The position numbers were made by a program, and so were the translations under genes. A DNA stretch of 64,000 nt, taken from Knufia peltigerae. Taxonomy: Eukaryota > Ascomycota > Eurotiomycetes > Chaetothyriales > Trichomeriaceae. Shown here one piece after another: positions 31,533 through 42,091 of this stretch. Each line of letters starts with the position of its first letter. The first letter of the stretch is position 1. A model generated the notes under the pieces. The model was not told the DNA's origin. It worked only from the letters and a program-made list of their open reading frames with translations, and ran no database searches. The stretch spans positions 1 through 64,000 of the forward strand of contig JAPDRN010000013.1 in the NCBI GenBank assembly GCA_030247855.1, read 5' to 3'.

Positions 31533-33057
31533 TAGAAAAAAACCGCTCTACTATGCTGTTCAGGAAAGAGGTTCCCCGGTACTAGTATATGGTCAGGAAG
31601 TCCAGATGTTCGGCCGAGGTTTGGACACATTATACTCGATATGTGCGGGATCCATAGTAAAGAACTTGGCCATAGTACACTTACTACTGCAAACAGTATA
31701 TTTAGTTTTCCATGTTGCCTTGTTGTGGTAGTGATCTACCTCAGGCGCCCACTTGTTGACTACAAGATACCTGATATGATACGGAGTTGCGATTCAAGCT
31801 GGGTCCAGGTCGATGAAGAAAGACAAAAGACAACGAGACAGCTGTTTACCTGTGTAGGTTTGTCGTGGTTTATTAGCACAAGCCGGTGCTACAAATGGTC
31901 TGCTAGACCAGCAGCAACAGAGTCTACTAGTGACCAGATCGGTGCGGAAATGGCAGTGACAAAGGTCCTTCTCAAGAACGGAACTACCTACACGAACGTA
32001 ATTATACCTTGGCTGCACAGCTCTTGATTTTCTCTATTTGACCAATCTGTGCACGGGACAGAGATGTCGAATATCATTTACCTCGTGGCTTTGAGGTCGA
32101 AAGATTCCTATCGTGGTTATCATCTCGGATCTACTCGAGTGGATGCAACCTGCCTCTGCAGCAGCGAATTTCCCCCGTCAAGTGTAATTTTTTTTGCTCG
32201 AAACAATAGAGAACTCGCAGGATCAACAATGAAGAGCAACACCGAAAAAACAGGTTGGGTGATCTTGCAGGACCCTTAGCCCTTGTCAAGCCCCTCACGT
32301 CTCGCATCGCCGTCGCCCGACGAGACAGACGGTGTATTTAGTCTCCTGGCGGCGTCCCACCAAGACACTCATCCCACCGAGTCAACCTTGGCGCCGGTGT
32401 GTATTGCACCGACGACATGAGGGTGAGTCGTGGCCCCTCCGAGTCGTCGAGCGTGTCGAACAGAGCCCGTACCGAAGAGCGGGATACTCGACGACATGAC
32501 TGCATCCCCGTCCAGGCGGTTGACGGTTTCTTAACGTTGCCCAAGATTTGGTCTTCTCCTCATCGACTTTGACCCAGGACCATCCTTCACCGCCCGCGAG
32601 CAAGCGACCGCAGCATCCATGCCGTGAAAACGTCTTGCATATAATAAAGCTTGAATCAGAGATATGTATGAGCGACCGAGAATCCGAGGGAAGGAGATGC
32701 AACCAAAAAGAAATGGAGATATAACCCTCAGCTTGTCTCCCAAGAACAGCTCTTGAGAACGATCAGTGAGTCGCAGGGAAAGCGTGCGTGGGTCAAGCGC
32801 CGCCGCAGCGTATGCCTCATGGACCGTTGCGAACCCTTTGTAAGCACATGTACAGTTTCCGCCTCAAGATGGCTCTTTTCTCCTCGCGGATACTACTACG
32901 TGCCATTCACGTAGCTTCCTTGAATTGTGTTTCGGTGTGCGCGACTCCACATTGTCCAACCACTTGAGTCCTCCCGCTAGGCTTCCTTCTTGGTCCTACC
33001 CACAGGCAACTGCTGGTCCATCAGGGCGAGCGACCACCTTCGAGAATCAATGTTTTT
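31533..33057. other. 1.5-kb spacer, no intact gene seen
   Basis: Lies upstream of the methyltransferase gene and downstream of the nuclease-like gene. Frames are short. A weak, degenerate similarity in opposite orientation (around 31793-31835 and 32549-32590) suggests either old gene remnants or chance. TACGGAGTT at 31780 is a one-mismatch copy of the recurrent 9-mer. Confidence 0.5.
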
Positions 33058-34719
33058 TTACATGCCTAGGCTTTGTGACAACTTAATCAGTTGTTTCGTC
33101 ACCTCAGGCAAGACCTCCTTCTTATTCCAGGCCATGAGTTGTTCGACCATCGAAAGGAAGGCTTCCAGCTCACTGACGACACAGGCGTGACATGACTTGA
33201 GGATGTTCATGTAGTACAATGTGCGATTGTCTTCCATCAAGGCGTAGTGGACCCAGAGTTGTAGCAGCGGTCCGCATGAGGTGATGGAGAAGACGAGTGG
33301 TGATTCTCTGCCGCACGGTGGTGGCGGACCACTACTACCTTGCACCGCTTCAATGTACGAGTCGGCGAACCGTTGTAGAGCTTTGATCACGTAGCACGCG
33401 GACACGGCAGCTTGATTCTCGGCCTCGAACGGAGTCCTCCCGGTGGAGTGCGCCTTGGTTTCGATGACCAGGGTCGGAAACCAATTCCCCATGGGCCCCC
33501 TGGACGGATGCGGCCGGAACCCTACCCTGCCCTCAAGTTCGTCCAGAAAGTTGGTCGCTCGCAAGACGGAAACCCCGTGCTTGGACAAGGCCTCTGCCAG
33601 CGTCGACGTCGCGAGGCCCATGGTATAATCTGAGCAAGGCACCTTGACATTACCGGTCTCATCAGTTTGTTGTGCTGTTGCCTCGAATACGGCATCGGAG
33701 GGCGAGTCTGTATGCTGTCGTTTCCGAGATCGTTGTGAGGTATACTGGAGCTCGTCGTCGGCCTCTTCCACACGCGCGAAGCTGGTTGACAGTGAGTTGC
33801 TCAGCGGTTGGGCTTGGGGTTGGAGGATTGGATCCCATCCTAGGATAATCAAGAGGTTAGCACAGCTCCGCAATCATCAAAAAAAGACCTTGATACTGGA
33901 CGCTAGACTTGAGAGGGGTCTTGACGTACTGCACTGCCCGGAAAAAAGAAACGCTTCTTCTGGGTCCATGGCCTCTAGACCATCGACGATGACTTTGAGG
34001 TAATCAACTTCCTGAGTGTTTGTTCGCATGCGGATCATCATCTTATGGGTCACACTTTTCGCGATATCGTATAGCTCACTCGCCCTGTCAACCGATACCT
34101 GACCGTTGAAGATGGCATTCACGCGGAGGTGGATGTTCGCTGGCAGTGCAAGACGTTGGACAAAGATGTTGGCACTGGCCATGGTTGTATAGCGATAAGT
34201 TGCGGATGCCACTGTAGATGTGGTCATTATTGTAGATTCTCGGTGTACCTCCGAATCAGTGAATTCGGTTCCTAATCTCTCTGTGTCTCCCTTTACCCTC
34301 TGGGTGGAACTACCCAGCTGGCTTTGGAGGTGCTTCAAGTTCTCCTTGGACAGTTTGGGCTTGGGCAAGTTTTGTTGCTGTTGCTTCTTGAGATGACGGT
34401 CTGAGTGATGGTCTGATAGTCGACTTTTGAGAGGATGCGAAGTCCCAAGTTTCTCTTCAGACTTCGTAGCTGGTGGGAGTGCAGGCGGTGATTGTTTCCG
34501 AGATCGTTGTTGCTGTTGTTTGATTACGGCTTGTTCTTTTGCCCTCTGTGTTCTGGTTACTGGACCAGTGGGAGGAGACGGTGAAATGTTCTTCGAGAAA
34601 CCCGTTGGGTTACTGTCTTCAACTTGTCAGTATAGCCAGTCTGTGCACAAAATGCGAATTACAAAAGGCACACCTTGAGAGCGTCCCTGAAGTCCCCTTT
34701 GTACATCCTTGGAAGACAT
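33058..34719 (-). CDS. PD-(D/E)XK nuclease-like domain protein (fungal family)
   Basis: Three exons: 34719-34674, 34616-33930, 33839-33058; 504 residues. Introns use GTGTGC..ACTGAC and GTACGT..GCTAAC signals. The N-terminal 130 residues are disordered, rich in Gln, Ser, Pro and Lys (several QQQQ runs). The C-terminal domain shows WFPTLVIETKAHSTG, where ETK is the ExK half of the nuclease motif, followed by an Ala-rich helix (AAVSACYVIKAL) and PLVFSITSCGPLLQLWVHY, typical of the fungal PD-(D/E)XK-like family. The upstream Asp of the active site is not certain, so activity is uncertain. These proteins are common and often multicopy in Pezizomycotina with no known role. The 5' exon was found by splice signals and is well supported by frame. 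Confidence 0.8.
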
Positions 34720-35919
34720 TTCGCGAGTCGGCTAGATTTTAATGAGAACGCTCGTCGTGACAACGGTGCTGAGACTATTGTCGGAGGGCTGAGAATGTTT
34801 GCGTCGTCAAGTACCAGCAAAGCTGCGATGGCAATTTATGGCTGACACCGTCTTTGATGGATGTCTCGACCTTGAAACAAGTGCACATTTGGGTTCTTTG
34901 AGAGCTGGTCACGAGTATTTGAATCTTGGGATGGGTCACCCTTAAATGCCCTTGTTCATCTGAGACCTATGGCATTCCATTGCCCCTGGGTGATACGATC
35001 GATGACATGCCTATGTCATCCCACGATACTGAAGGTGAAAATCGACAGTGCCATGTTTCTGGACCTTTGTTATGTTGCGCCTGGTAATTAGCCAACATTC
35101 CACATGTTTCCAAGGCGACATTATAGTGAAAGCAAAGAATGATACTGAAATTGTTGCAAATGTCTCAAATTGCCATTTCCAATCATCTTGACGTCTGTGC
35201 TAAATTTGTGGTTCGCAATTGCATGAGAGCTTGAAGCAAATCAAGAGAGTGATTATACTAAAGGGGTTGAATACGAATACGAACACGGGTACGGGTACGA
35301 GTACGATTATACCAAGACAACACTAGCCTTATTGTGACTTTGATTCTCCCCCAGGATGATACAAGGCTATACTTATCACTGGAACACTCCCCAGTTGTCA
35401 TTCGCGATAAAGATATCTTTGCGAAAGGTATACGACTGAGTAAGTAATGGCCTAATCGTTATCACTGTGCTTGTTAGTGTCTTGGTGCTCGTCATTCTCA
35501 AATATCCCTAAGAATATCTCCTACTTACTTGTATCTTGACGGTCACCATTTGATCCATATTGATACCAAAAAATGACAACTGGGCATTCATGGGCAAGTG
35601 TAAGATTTGAGATTTTCTTTGCTTGTTTGTTTCTCTAGACCTTCTTCACAAATGCAAGCATACAAGTCAGTGCCACCGCACACCCTTAAATATGTCCCGT
35701 ATGTTACTATCCTCTGACATTGGGCGCAAAAGCCTTTGGAAGCAGATCTGACTGTGGACCCCACTTGAGTGATACATATCCTAGATTCCCCCTAGAGAAG
35801 CTGTCTCGCCCTCCCGTCCAACGATACCAGGTCCAGCGCAGGCAGCGCGAGCATGCCTCTTTTGAAGCATTACAACCGCAGTAGTACAGCCAAGGCTGAA
35901 GGTCTCTACGACGTACCAA
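34720..35919. other. 1.2-kb AT-rich spacer with hexanucleotide repeat
   Basis: No intact gene seen. About 35270-35309 is a degenerate 6-bp repeat (tacgaa/tacggg units). The stretch just after the next gene's stop (35707-35919) is open in one frame but shows no family features. Confidence 0.5.
35270..35309. repeat. degenerate (TACGRR)n hexanucleotide repeat
   Basis: Six to seven units of a TACGAA/TACGGG/TACGAG hexamer in the spacer 3' to the coiled-coil gene. Confidence 0.7.
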
Positions 35920-36535
35920 TCATGTTGCGGGTTTGTCGACATGGCTCCTCACCCCGATGTACATCTTGATTTGTGCCTTCTTTCCCGCCAAGCTAGTGCC
36001 TTCTCCAGTTTGTAGGTTGAGCTGCTCCATCAAACTATCAGTTTGCTGCTCGTTCATGCGGAAAATGTCGTTGATTGTAGTAGGAAAGTTGGGTATCGGA
36101 GCACAGGTCAAAGGATTGACGAGAGGAAGGACCTGATCTGAACGCGCACAATAATGGATGTTCTGATTGCGTGCAACGGCGTTTTTATCACTGATGATTT
36201 TAGTTATCACTGGCTGGCAATATTCAGCAGGACAAGGATGATAGGTACCTTGCTGTGATTCTGGTGGACAGGTTACCCAATTCTTGATGAACAAGTGCGA
36301 AGTTTTCATCAACGCGTGCGAAGTTTTCGTCTATGCGTGCGAATTTTTCGTCTATGCGTGCGAACTTTTCGTCCATGCGTGCGAAGTTCTCTGTCATTTC
36401 TCGCTGCATGTCCTCAAGAAGAGCCAAGAACTTGTCGCCATGCGTGATGAGTGGCAAGTTTGGCAGCTTGTCGATCTCTGTGCCAGCATTGTGGAAGGCC
36501 GTACTGAGTAGTCTGAAGTCTGGGGGACCGTCCAT
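35920..36535 (-). CDS. coiled-coil protein of unknown function with heptad-coding minisatellite
   Basis: Two exons: 36535-36249 and 36190-35920; 185 residues. The 58-nt intron has a GTACCT donor and a TAACTAAA branch and is phase 2. Layout: N-terminal helix with LLSTAFHNAGTEIDKLPNLP, then a short run of near-identical seven-residue units FAR(M/I/V)DE(K/N) (about 46-74), which should form a coiled coil. A C-terminal half follows with NPLTCAPIPNFPTTINDIF and a basic end (LAGKKAQIKMYIGVRS). I recognise the LPNLP...IPNFP pattern as a widespread but uncharacterised Pezizomycotina protein type; I know no function. No signal peptide or membrane span. A second downstream exon cannot be excluded, because GTGAGG overlaps the last codons. 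Confidence 0.75.
36301..36384. repeat. in-frame 21-bp minisatellite
   Basis: Four tandem copies of a 21-bp unit (core: tatgcgtgcgaatttttcg) lie in exon 1 of the coiled-coil gene. The unit equals seven codons, so copy-number changes keep frame and alter coiled-coil length by one heptad. Confidence 0.85.
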
Positions 36536-36988
36536 CTTGCAGTGATTTTCGTCTTGCTGCAATGCACCAGTTGTCGGTTTAGCAAACTTGGTGTGTTCTC
36601 TTCAGTGGAACGAACGGTCTTTTGTACAGCTACGCGTTGGGATATCAACCAGGTAGTACAAACGCGGGGCTGAGGGGCTGGATTCAGGCACAGAATGTCG
36701 TAACATGTTTGTTTACAGCCCAGAAGTATTTCACTATTCACGTACCTTCAACCCCCTGCCGATCACGTGGCCATGTTTTTGTAGACATAGGATCATTGTT
36801 AGAGGACGTACAGATCATACTTTGAACGGGCTCACTCAATCGCTGATGTAAGCGTACTGAGAGGCTACGCGATGATTCCACATCATAGCCCCTAGGGGCT
36901 TGAGTAAATCATGAAGACCTTGTGCAGACAAGTACATACTCTGAACGTTGAGACCACCTTCCAAAGTGGCCAAGGGCGAAGTGCCATT
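36536..36988. other. spacer, no gene seen
   Basis: Between the start of the coiled-coil gene and the stop of the DJ-1/PfpI gene, both on the minus strand. It contains a CACGTG E-box near 36764. No further feature was recognised. Confidence 0.5.
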
Positions 36989-37714
36989 TCAAGAGTCCTC
37001 TTTTGCAATGTCGATTCCAAAAGGGTCGTTTTCTGGATCCATGTGACGGACATATTCCATCCATACTGATATCTCCTTTGCTGTTTGCTCCCCATAGATT
37101 TTCCTCACAAAGGCAAACATCAAGTCCGAGCCACTGCACACCCCCGAAGACGTCCATATGTTGCCGTCTTCTGTCCACCTGGCCTGCGGAAGCCAGTGGA
37201 CCTGTGGACGCCATTTGGTGATGATGTCCCACGCTCCTTTGAACAGTGTCGCCTTTTTATCATCAAGCAGGCCGCTCTGCGAGACGATACCCGATCCAGT
37301 GCAGACGGTGAGCAAATACTTCAGGCTCGGATAACGTTCGAGGACGAATTTGACTATCGGATCGACGACGGCCGGGTTGGGCTGGCCCGTTCTCGCCGGA
37401 TCGAAGGACCCCATGCCTCCAGGGACAATGAGGACGTCGAGTTCAGGGGCTGATTTGAAATCATGGGTAGGCTGCAAGGTCTGCCAAGTCGTAAATGGCC
37501 CCATCCCCATGTTCGCGGGCCACTCTTTGGGCAAGGTACTCTTCGGAGACATGTTTTCCGCGATGAGCGAGAGACTGATGCCGGGAGAGCGGTTGGACAA
37601 ATTGTTGAGGATATCAAGTGGCCCACAGACATCAACAAGTTCGAAACCGTCAAAGAGGACCACACCGAACCTTGTGGGTGTGGTGTTGTCCATATCGAAT
37701 GATGTTTGAGTCAT
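36989..37714 (-). CDS. DJ-1/PfpI (class I glutamine amidotransferase-like) protein
   Basis: Intronless, 241 residues from the Met at 37714 (MTQTSFDMDN); a longer in-frame start exists at 37831 but the added 39 residues look like leader. The fold markers are FGVVLFDGFELVDVCGPLDIL, VLIVPGGMGS and the nucleophile elbow LLTVCTGSGIVSQSGLL with the reactive Cys. The sequence is closest to the isocyanide hydratase/ThiJ-like branch, also seen in AraC-type N-termini. Possible roles: isocyanide hydration, glyoxalase III or deglycase-like chemistry; I cannot choose. It is divergent from a Zn(II)2Cys6 regulator over 530 bp, an arrangement that often means local control. Confidence 0.88.
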   Translation of the reverse strand: MTQTSFDMDNTTPTRFGVVLFDGFELVDVCGPLDILNNLSNRSPGISLSLIAENMSPKSTLPKEWPANMGMGPFTTWQTLQPTHDFKSAPELDVLIVPGGMGSFDPARTGQPNPAVVDPIVKFVLERYPSLKYLLTVCTGSGIVSQSGLLDDKKATLFKGAWDIITKWRPQVHWLPQARWTEDGNIWTSSGVCSGSDLMFAFVRKIYGEQTAKEISVWMEYVRHMDPENDPFGIDIAKEDS

Positions 37715-38244
37715 CTGTTCCAACCGTGCAGATGCTTCAGATGTAGTGAGAAGAACAAGCTCAGGGACTTTGGTAGAGAAAAAGTATGGTGCTGTACCTT
37801 GATGAAGCATTCTGGAGCTGCAACTACTCAACAGTTTTTATATAAAGAAGCCATCGCGGGACCACGGAGAGAGACCCATGATCATGATTGTTCTGGATGT
37901 CATCGAGAAACTTGATCTCTGCATACCATCAATCGACGGAGATGTATAATAATATCAAGGGTAGACACTTACCTCAGCTTCATTTTACACCCGTGAAAAC
38001 ATATTACAACCCATTGACAGGTATCCACCTGCATCAACGGCATCAAAAAGGGGTTATTGCTGGTCATTACAAACGTTACCGGCACCTTTCAACTTCCGCG
38101 TTCTGAAAGCGCAAACAACACGATGATGTTGATTGGCTCGGCCGAACGCATTGGCAGTTCATCTGCCCTGGACGCAATGCTTCTTAGAGCTGTACGTGTG
38201 GAACTTTAGACTGCCACATATTCATCTTACACGGGTCGCACGCC
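37715..38244. promoter_or_regulatory. divergent promoter of DJ-1/PfpI gene and Zn2Cys6 regulator
   Basis: A 530-bp spacer between outward-facing start codons. I looked for CGG/CCG pairs expected for a Zn(II)2Cys6 site: isolated CCGG and CGG triplets occur near 38080 and 38130, but no clean inverted pair stands out. Confidence 0.45.
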
Positions 38245-40368
38245 ATGGACGGAGGTTTCGGAAGAACAAGAAAGGCGGAGCGAGCCTGTAGACCTTGCCG
38301 CGATCTCAAGGTCAGGTGTCGACCATGTTCGGAGCGGGATGATATATGCCAGAAGTGCAAAAGGTCTGGCGCACGCTGCGTCTTCGAGGAGGTGAAGCGG
38401 CGGAGGAAACGAGAATCTGGACCTGATGTCCCCGGCAGTGCGCCAGCCCTTCGCACGAAAGGACGGGGGTTGACCACACAGCTTGACCTCGGTGTTTGTG
38501 ATGAGAAACAGGGGGGAAAAGCAGATCCGCACTCCTTCTTGCCCTCCCCCGGCCATGATGAGGACTTTTTGGCTAGGGGCATGGACGATTTGTTGGCTAC
38601 CACTCCCGATTACTCACGCTTCTTCAAGAACGTACACAGTCTTGATCAAGCAGACGTCGTCGGTGCTGCTTCTGAGCCATCCACCACAGTCTCCAACTCT
38701 TGCAACGACAACATAGCCAACGCTGAAAGGAAAACAATACCTGGTCTGGAACGCTTTTGTTGGAGTGGTGAGCTTGCTCACGATGCCGCTGCTACAGCCC
38801 TGTGCACGTACCGGGAAAGGATGACGCGACATTTCCCTTTCGTCCCCATTCCCGGAAATGTGACCGTTCAAGAACTCGCGATAACGTACCCAGCCACTTT
38901 ACACGCCATCATCGTGGTCACTTCATCTGGTGAGGACGACAAGCAGCTGCAAAAAAGACTTGAGAAGAGCTTCCGGGACCAGATCCTCCGATCGGTGATG
39001 ATAGACGGCGAGAGGAACACCGATCTACTCCAGGCTTTGATCATCTACCTGGCGTGGTATCACTTCTTTTACATCCCCATGAAGCAGCAATTCTACCAAA
39101 CTCTTCAAATCGCGATCAGCATCTGTATCGACATGAAATTCGACAGACCTCCAGAAGAAGATGCGGTATCGCCGAGGGGTGTTGAAAGAGACACTGGCCT
39201 CATGAACCAGCCCACTCGTGATGATCATGCTGTAGGGGGATGCCAGTATCACAGCAGGTCCGCAGTACGTGCATATGTAGGTTGCTTTTGTCTCTCCACA
39301 ATCACGTCTTGGATCTGGTGCAAACCGAGTACCTTACAGTGTACCAGCTACTTGATCCAGTGTGCACGGTCTCTCTCGGATAGAGAGCCAGAATACCCAA
39401 CAGACACCATGATCCTACCCCTTGTTGAAGCCATGGTTCTTGGAAACGAACGTCATCATGCGTACCTTGCTCCCACTTTCGACCATTCAAGTCAATCTAG
39501 TTTGGGTCATGTAGAAGCCAGCCTGGCCACACTCCAAGACAAGATCGCCACGCACCGGCCACTGGTGGTCGGAACTTCAGAATATGTTTCAATCGACCTG
39601 GTCAGCTCCTGGGCCGTGTCGTTCGGTCACGAAATGAAGTTGCTGAACCCCTGCAATCCTCCTCCTCCAGCCTCGGTCAACGCTGAGGAGCAAAGGATCA
39701 CTCTGACCCCGAGCCGAAACAGATGTCTGATGATCTGTCTTCAGACGTCGTCCAAAGTCTTTGAGACATTCCTCTCACTGTCTCTCGAGGAATATTCTGG
39801 TCTGTCAGTCTTGCAGTGGTGGGCTTTGATCTGCAACACTGCGTATCTCTACCGCTTGTGCTTGGGCATCCCCGAACTCCCCGAGTGGGAGGTCAGAGCC
39901 GCCCGCGACGCCACCAAACTGGAGATATATCTAGACCTTTTGTGCTACCGATTGGAGCGTGCCACCGGGTCGACACTTGAGGGGCCCATCGGGCGTGACC
40001 TCCATGCCCTCCTGTGTCCCATCTTCACCAACGTCAAGCGCAGCTACGAAAGACTGAACAAACTTCCCAGGTCGTCGGGCGCGAATAATAGTAGACGAGA
40101 CGTTCATGTACATCTGTTTTATCAAGAAGGGCAGGAGAAGAAAGAGAAACCGCCTCATCAGAAAAATTCGGCGACTCACCGAAGCCGTTGTCCGGCGTTT
40201 CGGTACATTTCACAAGCTGAAGAATTGAGTTTCGATCCAGCACATGATGACAACGACGTGAACATACTGGCAGATGGAGAGACCGACTTGGACATGTTTT
40301 TGAACTCGTCTCTGTTCGAAGGGATCAACAACACATGGGACGAAGACATGTCGGCATTCCATCTGTGA
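38245..40368 (+). CDS. Zn(II)2Cys6 transcription factor
   Basis: Fungal binuclear zinc cluster regulator, 707 residues in one open frame. The DNA-binding domain is at about 14-48: ACRPCRDLKVRC, then CQKCKRSGARC; the spacing Cx2Cx6C...Cx2Cx6C is normal and the middle loop has an extra Cys. A basic stretch follows (KRRRKRES). The middle region (about 190-420) looks like the fungal-specific transcription factor domain (RHFPFVPIP, LLQALIIYLAWYHFF, QIAISICIDMKFD). An acidic C-terminus (DDNDVNILADGETDLDMF) may activate transcription. The segment at about 605-660 is poorly conserved-looking and could hide an intron. Regulated genes are unknown; the divergent DJ-1/PfpI gene is the first candidate. 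Confidence 0.92.
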   Translation: MDGGFGRTRKAERACRPCRDLKVRCRPCSERDDICQKCKRSGARCVFEEVKRRRKRESGPDVPGSAPALRTKGRGLTTQLDLGVCDEKQGGKADPHSFLPSPGHDEDFLARGMDDLLATTPDYSRFFKNVHSLDQADVVGAASEPSTTVSNSCNDNIANAERKTIPGLERFCWSGELAHDAAATALCTYRERMTRHFPFVPIPGNVTVQELAITYPATLHAIIVVTSSGEDDKQLQKRLEKSFRDQILRSVMIDGERNTDLLQALIIYLAWYHFFYIPMKQQFYQTLQIAISICIDMKFDRPPEEDAVSPRGVERDTGLMNQPTRDDHAVGGCQYHSRSAVRAYVGCFCLSTITSWIWCKPSTLQCTSYLIQCARSLSDREPEYPTDTMILPLVEAMVLGNERHHAYLAPTFDHSSQSSLGHVEASLATLQDKIATHRPLVVGTSEYVSIDLVSSWAVSFGHEMKLLNPCNPPPPASVNAEEQRITLTPSRNRCLMICLQTSSKVFETFLSLSLEEYSGLSVLQWWALICNTAYLYRLCLGIPELPEWEVRAARDATKLEIYLDLLCYRLERATGSTLEGPIGRDLHALLCPIFTNVKRSYERLNKLPRSSGANNSRRDVHVHLFYQEGQEKKEKPPHQKNSATHRSRCPAFRYISQAEELSFDPAHDDNDVNILADGETDLDMFLNSSLFEGINNTWDEDMSAFHL

Positions 40369-41089
40369 GACAATTCTATGTGGGCCACTGCGCACAAGAT
40401 CGTTGGACATGATCTTCGCGGGGGATTCTCGTGTAAACGCAGTCATAGACGCCGCCGAGATGGAACTTTCCGGGAAGCTGCCCAAGTTCACAATGGAGCT
40501 GAACCGCATCGTGCTTTAGTCGGGATCATAGATCCGTCTGTGGACCAGGTAGACCACTCTCGTTTCCCCCAGCCGCCGAAGGAGAACTGCGTCTTGAGGA
40601 AATCGCCGACGAGTACGACATCCTTTGCAGGTCGGCAAATTGCCAGGCCGTTGGACCTTGTTGTTGTTATTGTTGTTCTGTGTTGTTTTTTCTCATTGTG
40701 TGTAGTTTTCAAAGAACAGAAAATGATGCCTATCACTCGTGTTTTTGTCTTTACCGTTGATGTGACACTATCGTAGACAAAGATCAATTGTTTGCTTTGT
40801 CCCTTCAAACCCAGCATTATCCGGCAGCAAGGTAAAATACACAATTCACCACCTGCACTGTCACTTCATTTTCCATGTTTATCTTTTATTGTCACTTATT
40901 GTCCTGCACTGCCCTGCCGAATCCAAGCGGCTCGACAACTTCACAAAGGGCAGCATCTCGAGTTTTCCAGCCATATAAATATATACCATCTGTCCTCTGG
41001 TCCGTCACCACAATGTTTCACTCTTATTCTTCTCCCGAAAAAAGGACCAACACACTTTAGTCCGGTCGCTCGGGTGAGATCACATCGAC
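40369..41089. other. spacer, no gene seen
   Basis: Between the regulator and the acidic orphan gene, both on the plus strand. Contains T/G-rich stretches (about 40655-40710). Nothing else was recognised. Confidence 0.5.
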
Positions 41090-41515
41090 ATGGCTGCCCC
41101 TGCCCCTGCTCCTCCTCAACGCAACAACGTCATCATTCCGATGACAATGACGGGTGACGTGGCGGCCGACTTGGAGGAAATCATGGTCCGGTTCGCCGTC
41201 ATGGACAGCATATGTGAGCATTTACGGTACGACCCTTCCTTCATGGACCCGGGTCACTCCGGCGACACATTTGACAATGTCGATGCCTTGCTTGACGCAC
41301 TGGAGGTAGACTTTCGCAACTTTCGTGTCCACTACCGTCGAACCATGCCGGATGAACTGCGACCGTTGGTGGCCCTTCTCCGTCCGAAGCCGGCAAGTCT
41401 CCGGACGCAAATCGCAGAAAGAAGAGAAGATATCCGTGAAGCTTCGAGCCTCGCCTGGGAGCAGTTTTGGTATGACATGGTGAATGCGGATAGTGATGAA
41501 GAAGATGAAGAATGA
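41090..41515 (+). CDS. small acidic protein of unknown function
   Basis: Intronless frame of 141 residues with a good start context (CGACATGG). An Ala/Pro-rich N-terminus leads into a mostly helical body (VAADLEEIMVRFAVMDSICE, ALEVDFRNFRVHYRRTMP) and an acidic tail (DSDEEDEE). I do not recognise the family. Regular amphipathic helices and a proper end suggest a real gene rather than chance. It sits between the Zn(II)2Cys6 regulator and the SDR gene, all on the plus strand. Confidence 0.6.
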   Translation: MAAPAPAPPQRNNVIIPMTMTGDVAADLEEIMVRFAVMDSICEHLRYDPSFMDPGHSGDTFDNVDALLDALEVDFRNFRVHYRRTMPDELRPLVALLRPKPASLRTQIAERREDIREASSLAWEQFWYDMVNADSDEEDEE

Positions 41516-42091
41516 GTAATTGGAAAAAAGTATGAGATGAGCAGTCTCCATACAATTTTAACACTGATATCCCCCTTTCTTTCTCCACGCGCGTGTCAAG
41601 TGTTAAGAGTGACTTGAGTTGGACATTGTTTGTTGTTAGTATTTACTGTTCTCATCAGGCGAGGCTGAGATCCCCCTAAAGTTCAAACTCCAATCTAGGC
41701 AGGCAAAAAAACTTACCTTACCCGCAGCCCCGGAACCGAACAAAGGACATTTTTCTTCGGCTCCTTTTACGCAATGACGCTGATCGTTCATACCCTGTAG
41801 TTGCTCGGACGTCAAGATGTCCCAAGGCTATGATGTACTGGGGTGCTTCTTCTCGGTTGAGAGGCCCTCGCTTCTTCCCCACAGTTTGTTAGCCTTGTAA
41901 AATGTTTACCTCGGGACCCCCTCACCCCATTTCGACCGTAAGCAGTAAATCCGAACGGAGTATAAAAACAGAGACTTGACAGTTCAGCACGTCTTGGAAA
42001 AAGAAAGGTTGAAACCCAATATTGTCAAAGAGCATCAACGATAACCGATAATACAGATCAAGTCGAAGAGCGCAAAACCAAGACAAAAAGC
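41516..42091. other. spacer upstream of the SDR gene
   Basis: Holds the SDR promoter; AACGGAGTA near 41954 is a one-mismatch copy of the recurrent 9-mer, followed by TATAAA at about 41961. No gene was seen. Confidence 0.5.

Noticed and set aside
35707..35919. Extra exon after the coiled-coil gene
   Set aside because: A possible GTGAGG donor exists, but the following frame is Trp/Cys/Arg-rich without family features, and the family ends at GVRS-like residues.
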